A stretch of 64,000 bases of DNA from Rhodeus uyekii. Its lineage: Eukaryota > Chordata > Actinopteri > Cypriniformes > Acheilognathidae. The stretch covers positions 2,300,001 through 2,364,000 of the forward strand of contig JAWRVZ010000048.1 of assembly GCA_037043235.1 (NCBI GenBank), given 5' to 3'. Both the position numbers and the translations under genes were made by a program. Shown in pieces: positions 49,784-58,437 of this stretch (position 1 is the stretch's first letter; each line of letters opens with the position of its first letter). The notes under the pieces are model-generated. The model was not told where the DNA came from. It did not search any database and worked only from the letters and a program-made list of their open reading frames with translations.

Positions 49784-49951
49784 CTGTGTCGAAGCACTAG
49801 GGGAAATAGCCTTGCGTGAGTCACGTGAAGATCTATGCAACCAATGAGAAGCGAACGCGTGTGAATGCGTCACTGCCGGCCGCAGCCGGTGACGTCATGA
49901 GGAAGAGCATAAAGCGCGTCTGAAACCGGGGCGCGTCAGCTCTGAATGCCT
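49784..49951 (+). repeat. Left inverted terminal repeat of the DIRS element
   Basis: It is the inverted copy of 54293-54460, nearly perfect over 49784-49940 with a few mismatches in the innermost 11 bp. Within it lie TGAGTCA (49817-49823, AP-1-like), overlapping TCACGTGA (49821-49828, E-box), CCAAT (49841-49845), TGACGTCA (49890-49897, CRE) and CATAAAG (49909-49915), a TATA-like string upstream of the Gag ORF. Confidence 0.9.
49815..49920 (+). promoter_or_regulatory. Putative promoter in the left terminal repeat
   Basis: An AP-1-like TGAGTCA overlapping the palindromic E-box TCACGTGA, a CCAAT box, a perfect CRE (TGACGTCA) and a TATA-like CATAAAG follow each other over about 100 bp, with the Gag start 100 bp further on. 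The motifs are directly visible; promoter function is inferred. The right repeat has the mirror image, pointing into the element from the other side (CRE at 54347-54354). Confidence 0.5.
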
Positions 49952-50013
49952 TCAGCGTGCTGTGTCTGTGCGAGAGTGGTTTTTGAGACTGTGATAGCTT
50001 AAAAAATCAGAGA

Positions 50014-51036
50014 ATGAGTGTGAAAAGTGTGGCGAGAGATGAACAGAGTTTCAGACCGTGTGTTTATCCCTGTCCTCGTTTTATAACGGGCAGGGATACA
50101 CATGTTATGTGTGTTATCTGTTTAGGAGTGGAACATGCACGGTCGGCTCTTGAGGGCGCCGGCTGTAAAGACTGTGAGCAGTTTTCTCTGCATGTTCTCC
50201 GCTCCCGCCTGGCGGTCTGTAACGAGGCCGCCCAGGCTAGTGTTCCCCGGGGTTCGGGACCTGCAGCGGCCGAGGCTTTGCGGCGCTCTCAGTCCTGGGG
50301 TTCACAAATGGATCTCGCTGAGGCTGCTGGGGTGGGTCCGTCCTTACCTCAGCCCTCACGAGACCAAACGGGTTCCAGTCACGGACACTCCTCAGGAGAT
50401 GTTCGTGCTGTGACTCCAACATTAGCTTTGTCGAGTTCCGATAGTGAGATGGACTTAGCTAGTGTTGACCCGGCAGAGGAGGCTTCGCCACTCTCCTCGC
50501 CGGCGTTCGAAGAGCTAGTTGAGGTTGTGGCGCGAGCTGTCTCTCGTCTGGGTATTGAATGGCCGGCGGAGACCAGAAGCGCCCGTCCTAAAAGAAGTAT
50601 GTTGGACGAGCGTTATCTGCCGGCTCGCGTCACTCCCCCGCGCCGAGCTATGCCTTTCCTTCCCGATTTGCATGCCGAGGTATCCAGATCGTGGGAAAGG
50701 CCAGCCTCTGAGAGAGTTCATACACGAAATAGTTCGATGTATACGAATCTCGCAGGGGCTCAAAGCTATTGCTATGGGGGGATGCAGAAGGTGGATGAGG
50801 CGCTTGCGAGCTACCTTGTGCCCCAATCTGCGTCCTCCATTAAAGCTCCGGCGCTCCCCTCCAAGCCGATGCGCGTCACGTCGTCTTTGGTGGGGAGAGC
50901 TTACTCAGCCTCTAGTCAAGCCGCAGCGTGCCTGCACACCACGGCTCTGCTGCAGGCTTATCAGGCTGAGGGGGTCGGGTCGACAGGCTCAAGCCTCTGG
51001 CAAGAGGGGCGATCTGAGGGTTGTCCTGAGCGCTAA
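50014..51036 (+). CDS. Gag-like protein of the DIRS element, C-terminally altered
   Basis: This is the first ORF of the retrotransposon (340 codons), presumed to be the RNA-binding structural protein. The N-terminus has a Cys/His cluster that could bind zinc: C16, C20, H30, C33, C36, H41, C51, C54, with the fish DIRS-like phrase CLGVEHARSALEG. The middle is Ser/Pro-rich and acidic (about 75-170), then basic. The ATG has a purine at -3. After LLQAYQAEG the frame runs only about 25 residues to a stop. Another forward frame, ending at 51061, gives GDLRVVLSAKKAKSKR, a basic tail I associate with the end of DIRS Gag proteins. I infer an internal deletion with loss of frame in this copy. The ORF lies 63 bp after the left repeat and 80 bp before the RT ORF. 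Confidence 0.75.
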   Translation: MSVKSVARDEQSFRPCVYPCPRFITGRDTHVMCVICLGVEHARSALEGAGCKDCEQFSLHVLRSRLAVCNEAAQASVPRGSGPAAAEALRRSQSWGSQMDLAEAAGVGPSLPQPSRDQTGSSHGHSSGDVRAVTPTLALSSSDSEMDLASVDPAEEASPLSSPAFEELVEVVARAVSRLGIEWPAETRSARPKRSMLDERYLPARVTPPRRAMPFLPDLHAEVSRSWERPASERVHTRNSSMYTNLAGAQSYCYGGMQKVDEALASYLVPQSASSIKAPALPSKPMRVTSSLVGRAYSASSQAAACLHTTALLQAYQAEGVGSTGSSLWQEGRSEGCPER

Positions 51037-51116
51037 GAAGGCTAAGAGCAAGCGGCCCTGACGCCAAGCCGCAACAAGGTGGTGTATCCCTGGAGCAGCT
51101 GACCAGTCAGCCCGCC

Positions 51117-53108
51117 ATGGGAAAACCACCCCCTCCGAGGAGGGTCCTAGAGCACTCCACCCGGGAATCCGGAAATCCCGGCCCAGTGGTGGACATGCTA
51201 TCAGCACCAGAGGCCAGCCCCGGGAGGCTGGTTCCCCTAGTAGAGTTCCGGGATGCGTGGTCACGGCTACCCGGTATCTCTCAGTGGGTCCTGCGCACGG
51301 TCACCTTAGGGTACGCCATTCAGTTCGGGGTCTCACCACCCCGGTTCTCGGGGGTCCTACAGTCTGCTGTAGGCCCTCAGCAGGCTCTGGTCATGGAACA
51401 AGAAGTAGACACTTTGCTGGCGAAAGGGGCCATCGAGCATGTACCCCTCGCAAAGAGCAAGTCCGGGTTCTACAGCCGGTACTTCATAGTTCCCAAGAAG
51501 GATGGAGGGTTGCGGCCCATTCTGGATTTACGTCTCTTGAATCGTGCGGTCAAGCGTCTAAAGTTCAAAATGCTAACGCTCAAACAGATCGTAGTGCAGA
51601 TCAGATCCGAGGATTGGTTTGTCACAGTCGACCTCAAGGACGCTTATTTCCATGTCTCCATCCTTCCGCAACACAGGAAGTTCCTGAGGTTCGCCTTTGG
51701 GGGAAAGGCGTACCAGTATCGGGTGCTTCCTTTCAGCCTAGCGCTCTCACCCCGCACGTTCACGAAAGTCGTGGACGCTGCTCTAGCTCCCCTGCGGTCA
51801 CGGGGCATCCGTGTCTTAAACTATATAGACGACTGGCTTATTTTGGCCCAGTCGCCGCAGTTGGCGGAGCAACATCGAGATGTAGTGCTCGCACACATAA
51901 AGGGGCTGGGGTTGAGGCTGAACGCCAAGAAGAGTGTTCTTTCTCCCGCTCAGAGAACCACCTTCTTGGGAGTCGTCTGGGACTCAGTAGCGATGTCGGC
52001 CCGGCTTTCCCCCGGGCGCATCCAAGTTATCTGTTCAGCCGTCAAGAGCATCAAGTTAGGCCAGCCACTCACTGTCAGACACTTCCAGAGGGTGTTAGGG
52101 CTCATGGCAGCGGCATCCTGCGTCATCCCGTTGGGCCTGCTGCACATGAGACCCCTGCAGTGGTGGCTAAAGACCAAGGGGTTTTCCCCGAAAGGGAACC
52201 CGCTTCGCATTATCAAGGTCACGGGGCGATGCATACGCGCCTTGAGTATGTGGAAGAATCCTTGGTTTCTGTCTCAAGGTCCAGTGCTAGGGGCTCTGGC
52301 TCGGAGAGTCTCTATCTCGACAGATGCCTCCCTCTCGGGCTGGGGGGCGGTCTTGAGGGACCGCTCCTCACAAGGTCTATGGAACAGTCGGCACCAGACC
52401 TGGCACATAAACATGTTAGAGTTACTGGCGATCCGCAAAGCACTCTGTGCGTTCCTAACGGACCTTCGCGACCACCATGTCACTGTTTTCACCGACAGCA
52501 TGACTGCGGTTGCGTATATCAATCACCAGGGGGGTCTGCGTTCGCGACCACTTTACAAGATGGCGCGACAGATCCTCCTCTGGGCCCAGGGAAAGCTGCT
52601 CTCTATCCGGGCGGCCTACATCCCGGGGGTCCAGAATGTGGGAGCAGACGCCCTGTTGAGACAGGGGGCGAGACCAGGGGAATGGCGACTCCACCCCGAG
52701 GTGGTGGAGCAAATTTGGGAAAGGTACGGAAAGGCACAGGTCGACCTGTTTGCCTCGGTAGAAAACTCCCATTGCCCTCTGTGGTTTTCACTCACACATC
52801 CAGCGCCTCTGGGGCGGGATGCCGTGACACAGGCGTGGCCGAGGTTGCGCCTGTATGCTTTTCCCCCGATCGCTCTGCTCCCGGGAGTTCTGGCCAAGGT
52901 GCGCCGGGACAAGGTCCGTCTCACGCTAGTGGCCCCCCACTGGCCGTCCAGAATATGGTTCGCGGACCTTGTGTCCCTCCTCGACGGGGTCCCCTGGGAG
53001 ATCCCGATCAGGAGGGACCTTCTGTCCCAGGCGGAAGGTTGCATTCTTCACCCGCAACCAGGGCTGTTGAAACTGTGGGTCTGGCCCCTGAGGGGGCCCA
53101 GCTCATAG
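51117..53108 (+). CDS. Reverse transcriptase-RNase H-methyltransferase-like polyprotein of the DIRS element
   Basis: This 663-codon intact frame would copy the element's RNA into DNA. Reverse transcriptase spans about residues 95-290, with the motif A aspartate D172 in VDLKDAYFHV, VLPFSLALSPRTFTK at 203-217 and the catalytic YIDD at 236-239. RNase H spans about 395-520, with acidic residues D403 (STDAS), E435 (MLELLAIRKA), D460 (VFTDSMTA) and D511 (GADALLRQG). The remainder, about 540-660 (QVDLFAS, LYAFPP at 579-584, LVAPHWP, WEIPIRRDLLSQ), is the methyltransferase-like domain characteristic of DIRS elements; AFPP sits where N6-adenine methylases have a DPPY-type motif. No integrase or aspartic protease is present, as expected. 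The first ATG used is 51117; translation may instead depend on the upstream ORF. Confidence 0.92.
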   Translation: MGKPPPPRRVLEHSTRESGNPGPVVDMLSAPEASPGRLVPLVEFRDAWSRLPGISQWVLRTVTLGYAIQFGVSPPRFSGVLQSAVGPQQALVMEQEVDTLLAKGAIEHVPLAKSKSGFYSRYFIVPKKDGGLRPILDLRLLNRAVKRLKFKMLTLKQIVVQIRSEDWFVTVDLKDAYFHVSILPQHRKFLRFAFGGKAYQYRVLPFSLALSPRTFTKVVDAALAPLRSRGIRVLNYIDDWLILAQSPQLAEQHRDVVLAHIKGLGLRLNAKKSVLSPAQRTTFLGVVWDSVAMSARLSPGRIQVICSAVKSIKLGQPLTVRHFQRVLGLMAAASCVIPLGLLHMRPLQWWLKTKGFSPKGNPLRIIKVTGRCIRALSMWKNPWFLSQGPVLGALARRVSISTDASLSGWGAVLRDRSSQGLWNSRHQTWHINMLELLAIRKALCAFLTDLRDHHVTVFTDSMTAVAYINHQGGLRSRPLYKMARQILLWAQGKLLSIRAAYIPGVQNVGADALLRQGARPGEWRLHPEVVEQIWERYGKAQVDLFASVENSHCPLWFSLTHPAPLGRDAVTQAWPRLRLYAFPPIALLPGVLAKVRRDKVRLTLVAPHWPSRIWFADLVSLLDGVPWEIPIRRDLLSQAEGCILHPQPGLLKLWVWPLRGPSS

Positions 53109-54108
53109 AGGCCGGTCTCTCAGCCGAGGTTGTTGAGACCATCCTTCAGTCCAGAGCTCCCTCCACGAGGAAACTCTACGCCTTGAAGTGGAAGCTCTTC
53201 ACTTCTTGGTGTAGTGAAAGGCAGGTGAACCCAGTAACCTGTCAAATTGGCAAAGTACTGGAGTTCCTGCAAGAGAGATTTGTGGCAGGGCTGTCCCCCT
53301 CCACCTTGAAGGTCTACGTGGCTGCTATAGCGGCTTGCCACGTACCTCTGGGTGGGTGTCCTTGGGCAGGGACCCCCTAGTCAATCGTTTCCTCCGTGGT
53401 ACACTAAGGCTGAGACCTGCGGCCCAGACCAGGGTGCCTGCCTGGGACTTGTCCGTGGTACTCCTAGGCTTGTCCCAGCCACCCTTTGAACCTCTAGAGG
53501 GTATCTCTATCAAGTACCTCTCGCTAAAAACCCTTCTTTTGCTGGCAATCACTTCGCTTAAGAGGGTCGGGGACCTTCAGGCCCTTTCAGTGGCCCCTTC
53601 ATGTCTTGAGTTTGCGCCCGGGATGGCGAAAGCTTTCCTCCACCCGAGGCCAGGCTACGTCCCCAAGGTTCCCACTAATGTGGCTCGGTCTATCACGCTG
53701 CAGGCCTTCTGCCCTCCCCCATTTGACGATCATGAGCAGGAGCACAAGAACAAGGTCTGTCCAGTGCGAGCACTGGACGCTTACGTTCACAAGACTGCCA
53801 CTTGGCGTAAGTCGGACCAACTGTTCGTTTGCTTTGGGGCCCCCGAGGGTGCCCCAGCTTCCAAGCAAACTCTAAGCAGGTGGATAGTCGAGGCTATCTG
53901 CCTAGCTTACGAGTCGGCCGGTCATGCTTCTCCTTTGAGGGTCCGAGCCCACTCCACTAGGAGCATGGCGGCATCCAAGGCTCTCCTCTCCGGAGTCTCC
54001 TTGTCTGATGTTTGTGCTGCGGCTGGCTGGTCCTCACCGCACACATTCATGAGGTTCTACCAGCTAGACCTCGATGCCGCCCCGGGAACCAGGGTGCTCT
54101 CTCAGTGA
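53069..54108 (+). pseudogene. Tyrosine recombinase of the DIRS element, one frame break
   Basis: This enzyme would insert the circular DNA copy. The N-terminal SAM-like core-binding part (GLSAEVVETIL, STRKLYALKWKLFTSWC, GLSPSTLKVYVAAIAACHV) is in one frame ending at 53380. The catalytic part continues one frame over to 54108. A one-base loss in the G-rich run at 53345-53358 would explain this. In the downstream 257-codon frame, counted from 53335, the catalytic residues are present: R77 (SLKRVGDL), H206 and R209 (RAHSTRS), W232 (GWSS) and Y242 (RFYQLD). The upstream frame overlaps the end of the RT ORF. Only the frame break argues against function. The end lies 52 bp before the internal complementary region. 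Confidence 0.85.
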
Positions 54109-54160
54109 GCTGGGACACACCCGGATGCTGACCTCGCTGAGGTGGCGTTGGCATAGCATT

Positions 54161-54257
54161 CCCCTAGTGCTTCGACACAGCTCGAGTTCCCTGAAAGGGA
54201 ACGTCTCGGGGTTACGTATGTAACCCTGGTTCCCTGAGGGGAACGAGACGCTGTGTC
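54161..54257 (+). repeat. Internal complementary region of the DIRS element
   Basis: 54161-54202 is the exact reverse complement of the left outer end (49762-49803, 42 bp). 54199-54257 is the exact reverse complement of the right outer end (54454-54512, 59 bp). The two halves overlap by GAAC. In the accepted model for DIRS replication this region templates completion of the terminal repeats and circle formation. It lies between the recombinase stop and the right repeat. Confidence 0.95.
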
Positions 54258-54292
54258 TTGGCCTCAGCTCCTGGCGCCTCCGGGCCCGCTTC

Positions 54293-54460
54293 AGGCATTC
54301 ATGGCTGACGCGCCCCGGTTTCAGACGCGCTTTATGCTCTTACTCATGACGTCACCGGCTGCGGCCGGCAGTGACGCATTCACACGCGTTCGCTTCTCAT
54401 TGGTTGCATAGATCTTCACGTGACTCACGCAAGGCTATTTCCCCTAGTGCTTCGACACAG
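54293..54460 (-). repeat. Right inverted terminal repeat of the DIRS element
   Basis: It is the inverted counterpart of 49784-49951, with one mismatch in the outer 157 bp. It carries the same promoter-like motifs in mirror order and would face into the element on the minus strand. Confidence 0.92.
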
Positions 54461-54511
54461 CGTCTCGTTCCCCTCAGGGAACCAGGGTTACATACGTAAC
54501 CCCGAGACGTT
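54461..54511. other. Right terminal extension of the DIRS element, three-way-junction fold
   Basis: Outer stem CGTCTC(G) (54461-54467) pairs with CGAGACG (54503-54509). Inside are two hairpins: GTTCCC (54467-54472) with GGGAAC (54477-54482), and GGGTTAC (54485-54491) with GTAACCC (54496-54502). All pairs are perfect. The sequence is repeated, complemented, in the internal complementary region. Confidence 0.85.
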
Positions 54512-55136
54512 CTCAGTTATAATTAATTGAGCATAAATATTCTTTGAGATGTTTCTTCAAAATAACCCATTTGCTGATGTTAGTCCGATTCAGAGATTTT
54601 AACCACTAATAACATAAAGTGAAACAGTGTGGACTCCTATTGGACATCAGGTGCTATACATGATCATATAAACGACAAGTTCCAAGTTATTTTGTAATTT
54701 AGACATTGAAATGCTGAAGGTCAGAACATCTTAAACAACATTCGAAGACTTCATATTCGAACATGACAACTGGATGAGGTTTATTATTGTCTAATTGTGG
54801 ATGTCCCTGCCTGGGAGGTCATAAACTTGAGGGATATTCTCTGAATCTCATGTCACCGGCAGGAATTTCAAATAAAGCCTCGGCCCAAAAGCATTTCTAC
54901 CCTTCAAAGGAATCCTTGATCCTGCGGTCTTTTATTGAGCGTCAACTGCTGTCCTTCGGAACATGCAAGTTTGTAAGAAGAACAGCTTTAATGGCATGAT
55001 TTATGTAGCAGAGCGCTTGATGTCGGTTTCACAGCTCATTGCATATGGTTGTCATTAAATAACCTTGAAGGCTGTGAAAGGGAAGTTGCATTGAATGCAC
55101 TTGGCAAGAAAACAATGGAGAGCAGAAAAAACAGGT
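54512..55136. other. Unassigned sequence right of the DIRS element
   Basis: AT-rich, with a 70-codon plus frame (54787-54999) lacking motifs. No gene called. Confidence 0.4.
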
Positions 55137-55375
55137 AACTCTTTATTTTGATAGTCCACTATAGACATAATACAACTTAGAAGTCAATTTACAGTCATTA
55201 TAGTATTAATAGATTGTCTGCTTAATACCTGTTAACAGTTTATTTCAATGCTCCCAAACAGGCAATCTACTGACCATAAGTAACTTTACAACTACATGTC
55301 AACTTATTCTACTAACACAAACCCCACTAATAATCTAATAAGAGTTAGGTGACAAGTAGTTGCAATGTTATATTT
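55137..55375. mobile_element. MITE of the ACTTTATTTTGATGGTC family, copy 4
   Basis: It opens with AACTCTTTATTTTGATAGTCC and contains ACTGACCATAAGTAACTTTA, CAACTACATGTCAACTTATT and CTAATAATCTAATAAGAGTT, matching the family arms at 9619-9832 and 41585-42392. The right terminal repeat is degraded. Confidence 0.6.
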
Positions 55376-55906
55376 ATGTTTATCAAATATCGAAACGTAA
55401 CCAGAAAATATCTATGCTTCAAATGTGTAAGTGTATATCTTTACTCTGTTACAATATACGTGTAGAATTAAACTTCATATAGTAGTAAACATGGCAGATT
55501 ATAGATGTTTTTATTTACACAGTCCTGGCTTTTGAGTTGCTAAATCTCAAACTGTGGAACATGATTGTATGTTGCATACAAAATAGCAAGTGTTTAAATC
55601 GATTGGTGGGCATTTTAGGAGTCCAATATTTGCTTTAATAGTGTTTACATGTTTCATATGGATTCATATCGTTCAAAATTATTCTGGAGATTTGCATTCA
55701 TTAGTGTGAATTACATATAAAGCTGTCAATAATAAAGAAAAATACATCTATTTTAAAAGAAAACGTTTGTTTGTTTGTTTATGATGTAATTAAATTGAAT
55801 CTTGTGGCCGTCTAGTGGTTAAAAAACTGCATGTATTTTATGGATGAACATTGTTTTGGTAGTGTTTCAGCTCTATATGATTATCATAAAACATAAAATA
55901 TACCAA
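55376..55906. other. Unassigned AT-rich sequence
   Basis: Nothing recognised. Confidence 0.45.
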
Positions 55907-56352
55907 GGGCCAGATTTACTAACAGACTGCGGCAGCGCTAACCCTCTTTTGGCGTTGCAAATCTACCCTCAGGATTTACTAAATACACGCAGTGAAATAT
56001 TTGTGCTGAAAAGGTGTGATTTTGTGGCTGATCGTATTGCATATGCATTTGTAGAAGTTTCCCTTTCAGACACAAACTGTACGGGAGGAGAGTATTTAAA
56101 TGAATCATGCAATGTGATATAAGGCTTGTGCTAGTCATTTTACTGGTGTGTGCGTTGTTATTTACTGCCCTCAAAAAAGGCATGTCTTTAACCTGATTGT
56201 AATTTGCTCTGCTCTTGGTAGATTGTGTAGGTCATTACGGAAATGATCCATCGGTGTTCTTTAATTTGCATGTTGTCAGTAGATCACATGCAGAATGGTC
56301 CACTCCCATATGAGCTTTTTTTTGATTTTTCACTGTTTAATACATCTGGCCC
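55907..56352. mobile_element. MITE with GGGCCAGATnTA termini
   Basis: The left end GGGCCAGATTTACTAA and the reverse complement of the right end, GGGCCAGATGTATTAAAC, form an inverted terminal repeat bounding 446 bp. The interior has a second CAGGATTTACTAAATACACGC near 55971. GGGCC ends suggest a PIF/Harbinger-type element, but I could not confirm a 3-bp target duplication. ORFs over it are incidental. Confidence 0.6.
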
Positions 56353-58389
56353 TATATAACCAGTTTAGATGGAAAGGCTCTCAAGCTGACTAGCTGATGT
56401 CATTACTGTACTGAAGTTACTTTACCTTTATAGACAAGGTAATTCCTTGAACTTGAAGTCCAGAATAGAGCTACAACAACCATAATGACCCTTCCCAATA
56501 GAGAATGATTTACAATGACTAATTTTGCTAAAGAGCTACACATGTCAGTTTATCTGTTAAATAAAATGTCTTATTCATCTGTTGAAGAATAACATCATCT
56601 CCGCATCATTTTTACAACATTTCAAATCCCTCAGTTCTCACCATCTTTGAAAAGCCAAACTAATGTTGATTCTTGTTTTATTACAGGCTCTGTTACATGC
56701 ATCAAAGTAGTTGGGGCAAATTTTCTCCATTTTTGGATATTTCTAGACACGCACCAGCAAGTGAAAACTATACACAATTTCCTACGAAAACCATCCCATC
56801 AGATCTAAAATATAAACAATCATAATAAACTTACCATTTTGAATCAGGGTACAATAAAACAAGTTTTGGAAATGATTGATACTATGTTGACTCAAACTTT
56901 TGTTACCTTTTAAAAAACAAAAAAAGCCAAAACTTTTGGGCCAGTCATGGTTGTTGGCCTGAATATAGTGCAAATGTGGGCAACAATTTATGCTGATAGT
57001 CCAATGTCTGTTTATGCGAGAGCAGGATACAAAACACCAGACTGCTTTGTGCAGCACTACAGATGTCAGATCAGACCTACAGACCTGTTTTGTGCAACTA
57101 TTATTATTTTACACATCCAAGATGATATTGCTCTTTGGCCAAATCCTCTTGCCAAGCACCCATTCAAACAGATGAATCATACACTGAGCCAAAATTCATT
57201 AAACAGACTCGCAGTTTGCTTTTGGCAAGTGCAGTAGGGTTGTGCATATTATTTTTTATTTATTTTTTATGCTTGCTATACTCACACTTTCTTAGGATAA
57301 ATGGTGCCGTCTTTAAAGGCCAACTTATTGTACTATTGCAAACAAAAGTTCAAGATAACCGTGAACAGTAAAATGTGCAGTGGCTGCCAAGTGTACACAT
57401 AAGAGTTAAATTTAGACATTGAGCATCTCACATTGATTTATAAGTTGTGATTTTCACAAATAGGGTAAAAAAGTTGTTGTTGTTTTACTCAGCATTAGAA
57501 AATGATTGGTGATGGTCAACCCAACGATGGTCAACCCGAGGAGGTCAAATTAATTAATAAATTAGCTGTCTTGAAACCATATAAACAAAATTTGTAACAT
57601 GTATTATTACATTTGTTTTAATAAAATAAAATACTGATTCTTAAAATTAAAGAATGGGTGACACGGCCTAATTAACAATCTCAGTAAAGGGAAATATTAT
57701 ACCTTTCAAAAGTTTGAAGTTTTAATTTGGGTAGAAACATATTAAAAAGAGTAGAAATATTTTCTAAAAATGAAATGTCTTTGATCAATTGAATGTTTCC
57801 TAGCTGATTAAAATGGTGCTGATCCCAAACAGGCCAACCTCCCCCATTTTAAAAGGCCACACAGACATTCAATGTTTAAAACAATCTACTAACCTGGATT
57901 TTTGTTTAGGTTGTTGTGTTACAGTGTAAATATGTATTAAATCCTCAGCGATAATGATTACCTTCACATTCTTACTACAGGGTTAGGCTTAGTTGCAGGT
58001 TATTACGCATAATTTATAATTATTAATATAAGAACTTGTAAAAAGGACACAAATAAACTGTTACACTAACTTGTATAACCTAAAACATTGGATTTTTGCC
58101 CGTAATGCTTTTAAAGAGGTGATAGGACACCAAAGTGTACTCTAGATGTGGACAAGAGTAATCATGCTGATTTCATAAACTCTTCTCATGGTGCTAAAAT
58201 GATGGTTCAAGAACTACTTAACCAAACATTTTTGTATTAGCTCATTAAAAAGAGAATAAAAAAATGCATTTTACATTTATTCATTTAGCAGTAATTGTTC
58301 AGACACTAAAGACGTACTGATATAGCTGTCCTGGTCTATTACCACTGAAGATACTTGTATCTAGATGAACTGTCCTTGCAATTAGTGCA
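56353..58389. other. Unassigned AT-rich sequence
   Basis: Plus frames at 56947-57237 and 57135-57371 have no recognised motif. A SINE-like TTTACATTTATTCATTTAGC lies at about 58270. No gene called. Confidence 0.4.
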
Positions 58390-58437
58390 CTATGCGTCGC
58401 TTTGGATGAAAAGTGTCTGGTAAATGGCATGTAAGTA
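58390..58437 (+). mobile_element. SINE tail fragment
   Basis: ATGCGTCGCTTTGGATGAAA, AGTGTCTGGTAAATGGCATG and TAAGTAAC match the SINE 3' part. Confidence 0.5.

Larger units (their letters stand above)
49762..54511 (+). mobile_element. DIRS-type tyrosine-recombinase retrotransposon, structurally complete
   Basis: This 4.75-kb element has every structural mark of the DIRS group: inverted terminal repeats (49784-49951 and 54293-54460), extra left and right terminal extensions that are not repeats of each other, and an internal complementary region (54161-54257). Coding order is Gag-like, RT-RNase H-methyltransferase-like, tyrosine recombinase. GTT lies at each outer end (49762-49764 and 54509-54511) and no other target duplication flanks the element, as expected of recombinase-mediated insertion. 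Its GC content is far above the surrounding DNA. The 157-bp core of the two repeats differs at one base (G at 49902 against A at 54342), so the insertion looks fairly young. The recombinase frame is broken and the Gag region looks shortened, so this copy is probably not autonomous. Ngaro and PAT elements are excluded because their terminal repeats are split direct repeats. Confidence 0.95.

Noticed and set aside
51257..53380. A 707-codon frame overlapping the RT ORF as an independent protein
   Set aside because: Only its last 100 or so residues show a recognisable domain (recombinase N-terminus). The rest is the off-frame reading of the RT-RNase H sequence. I kept the openness as an observation, not as a gene.
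49762..54511. Ngaro, PAT or Crypton rather than DIRS
   Set aside because: Ngaro and PAT have split direct repeats and Cryptons lack reverse transcriptase. This element has inverted repeats, an internal complementary region and RT plus the methyltransferase-like domain.
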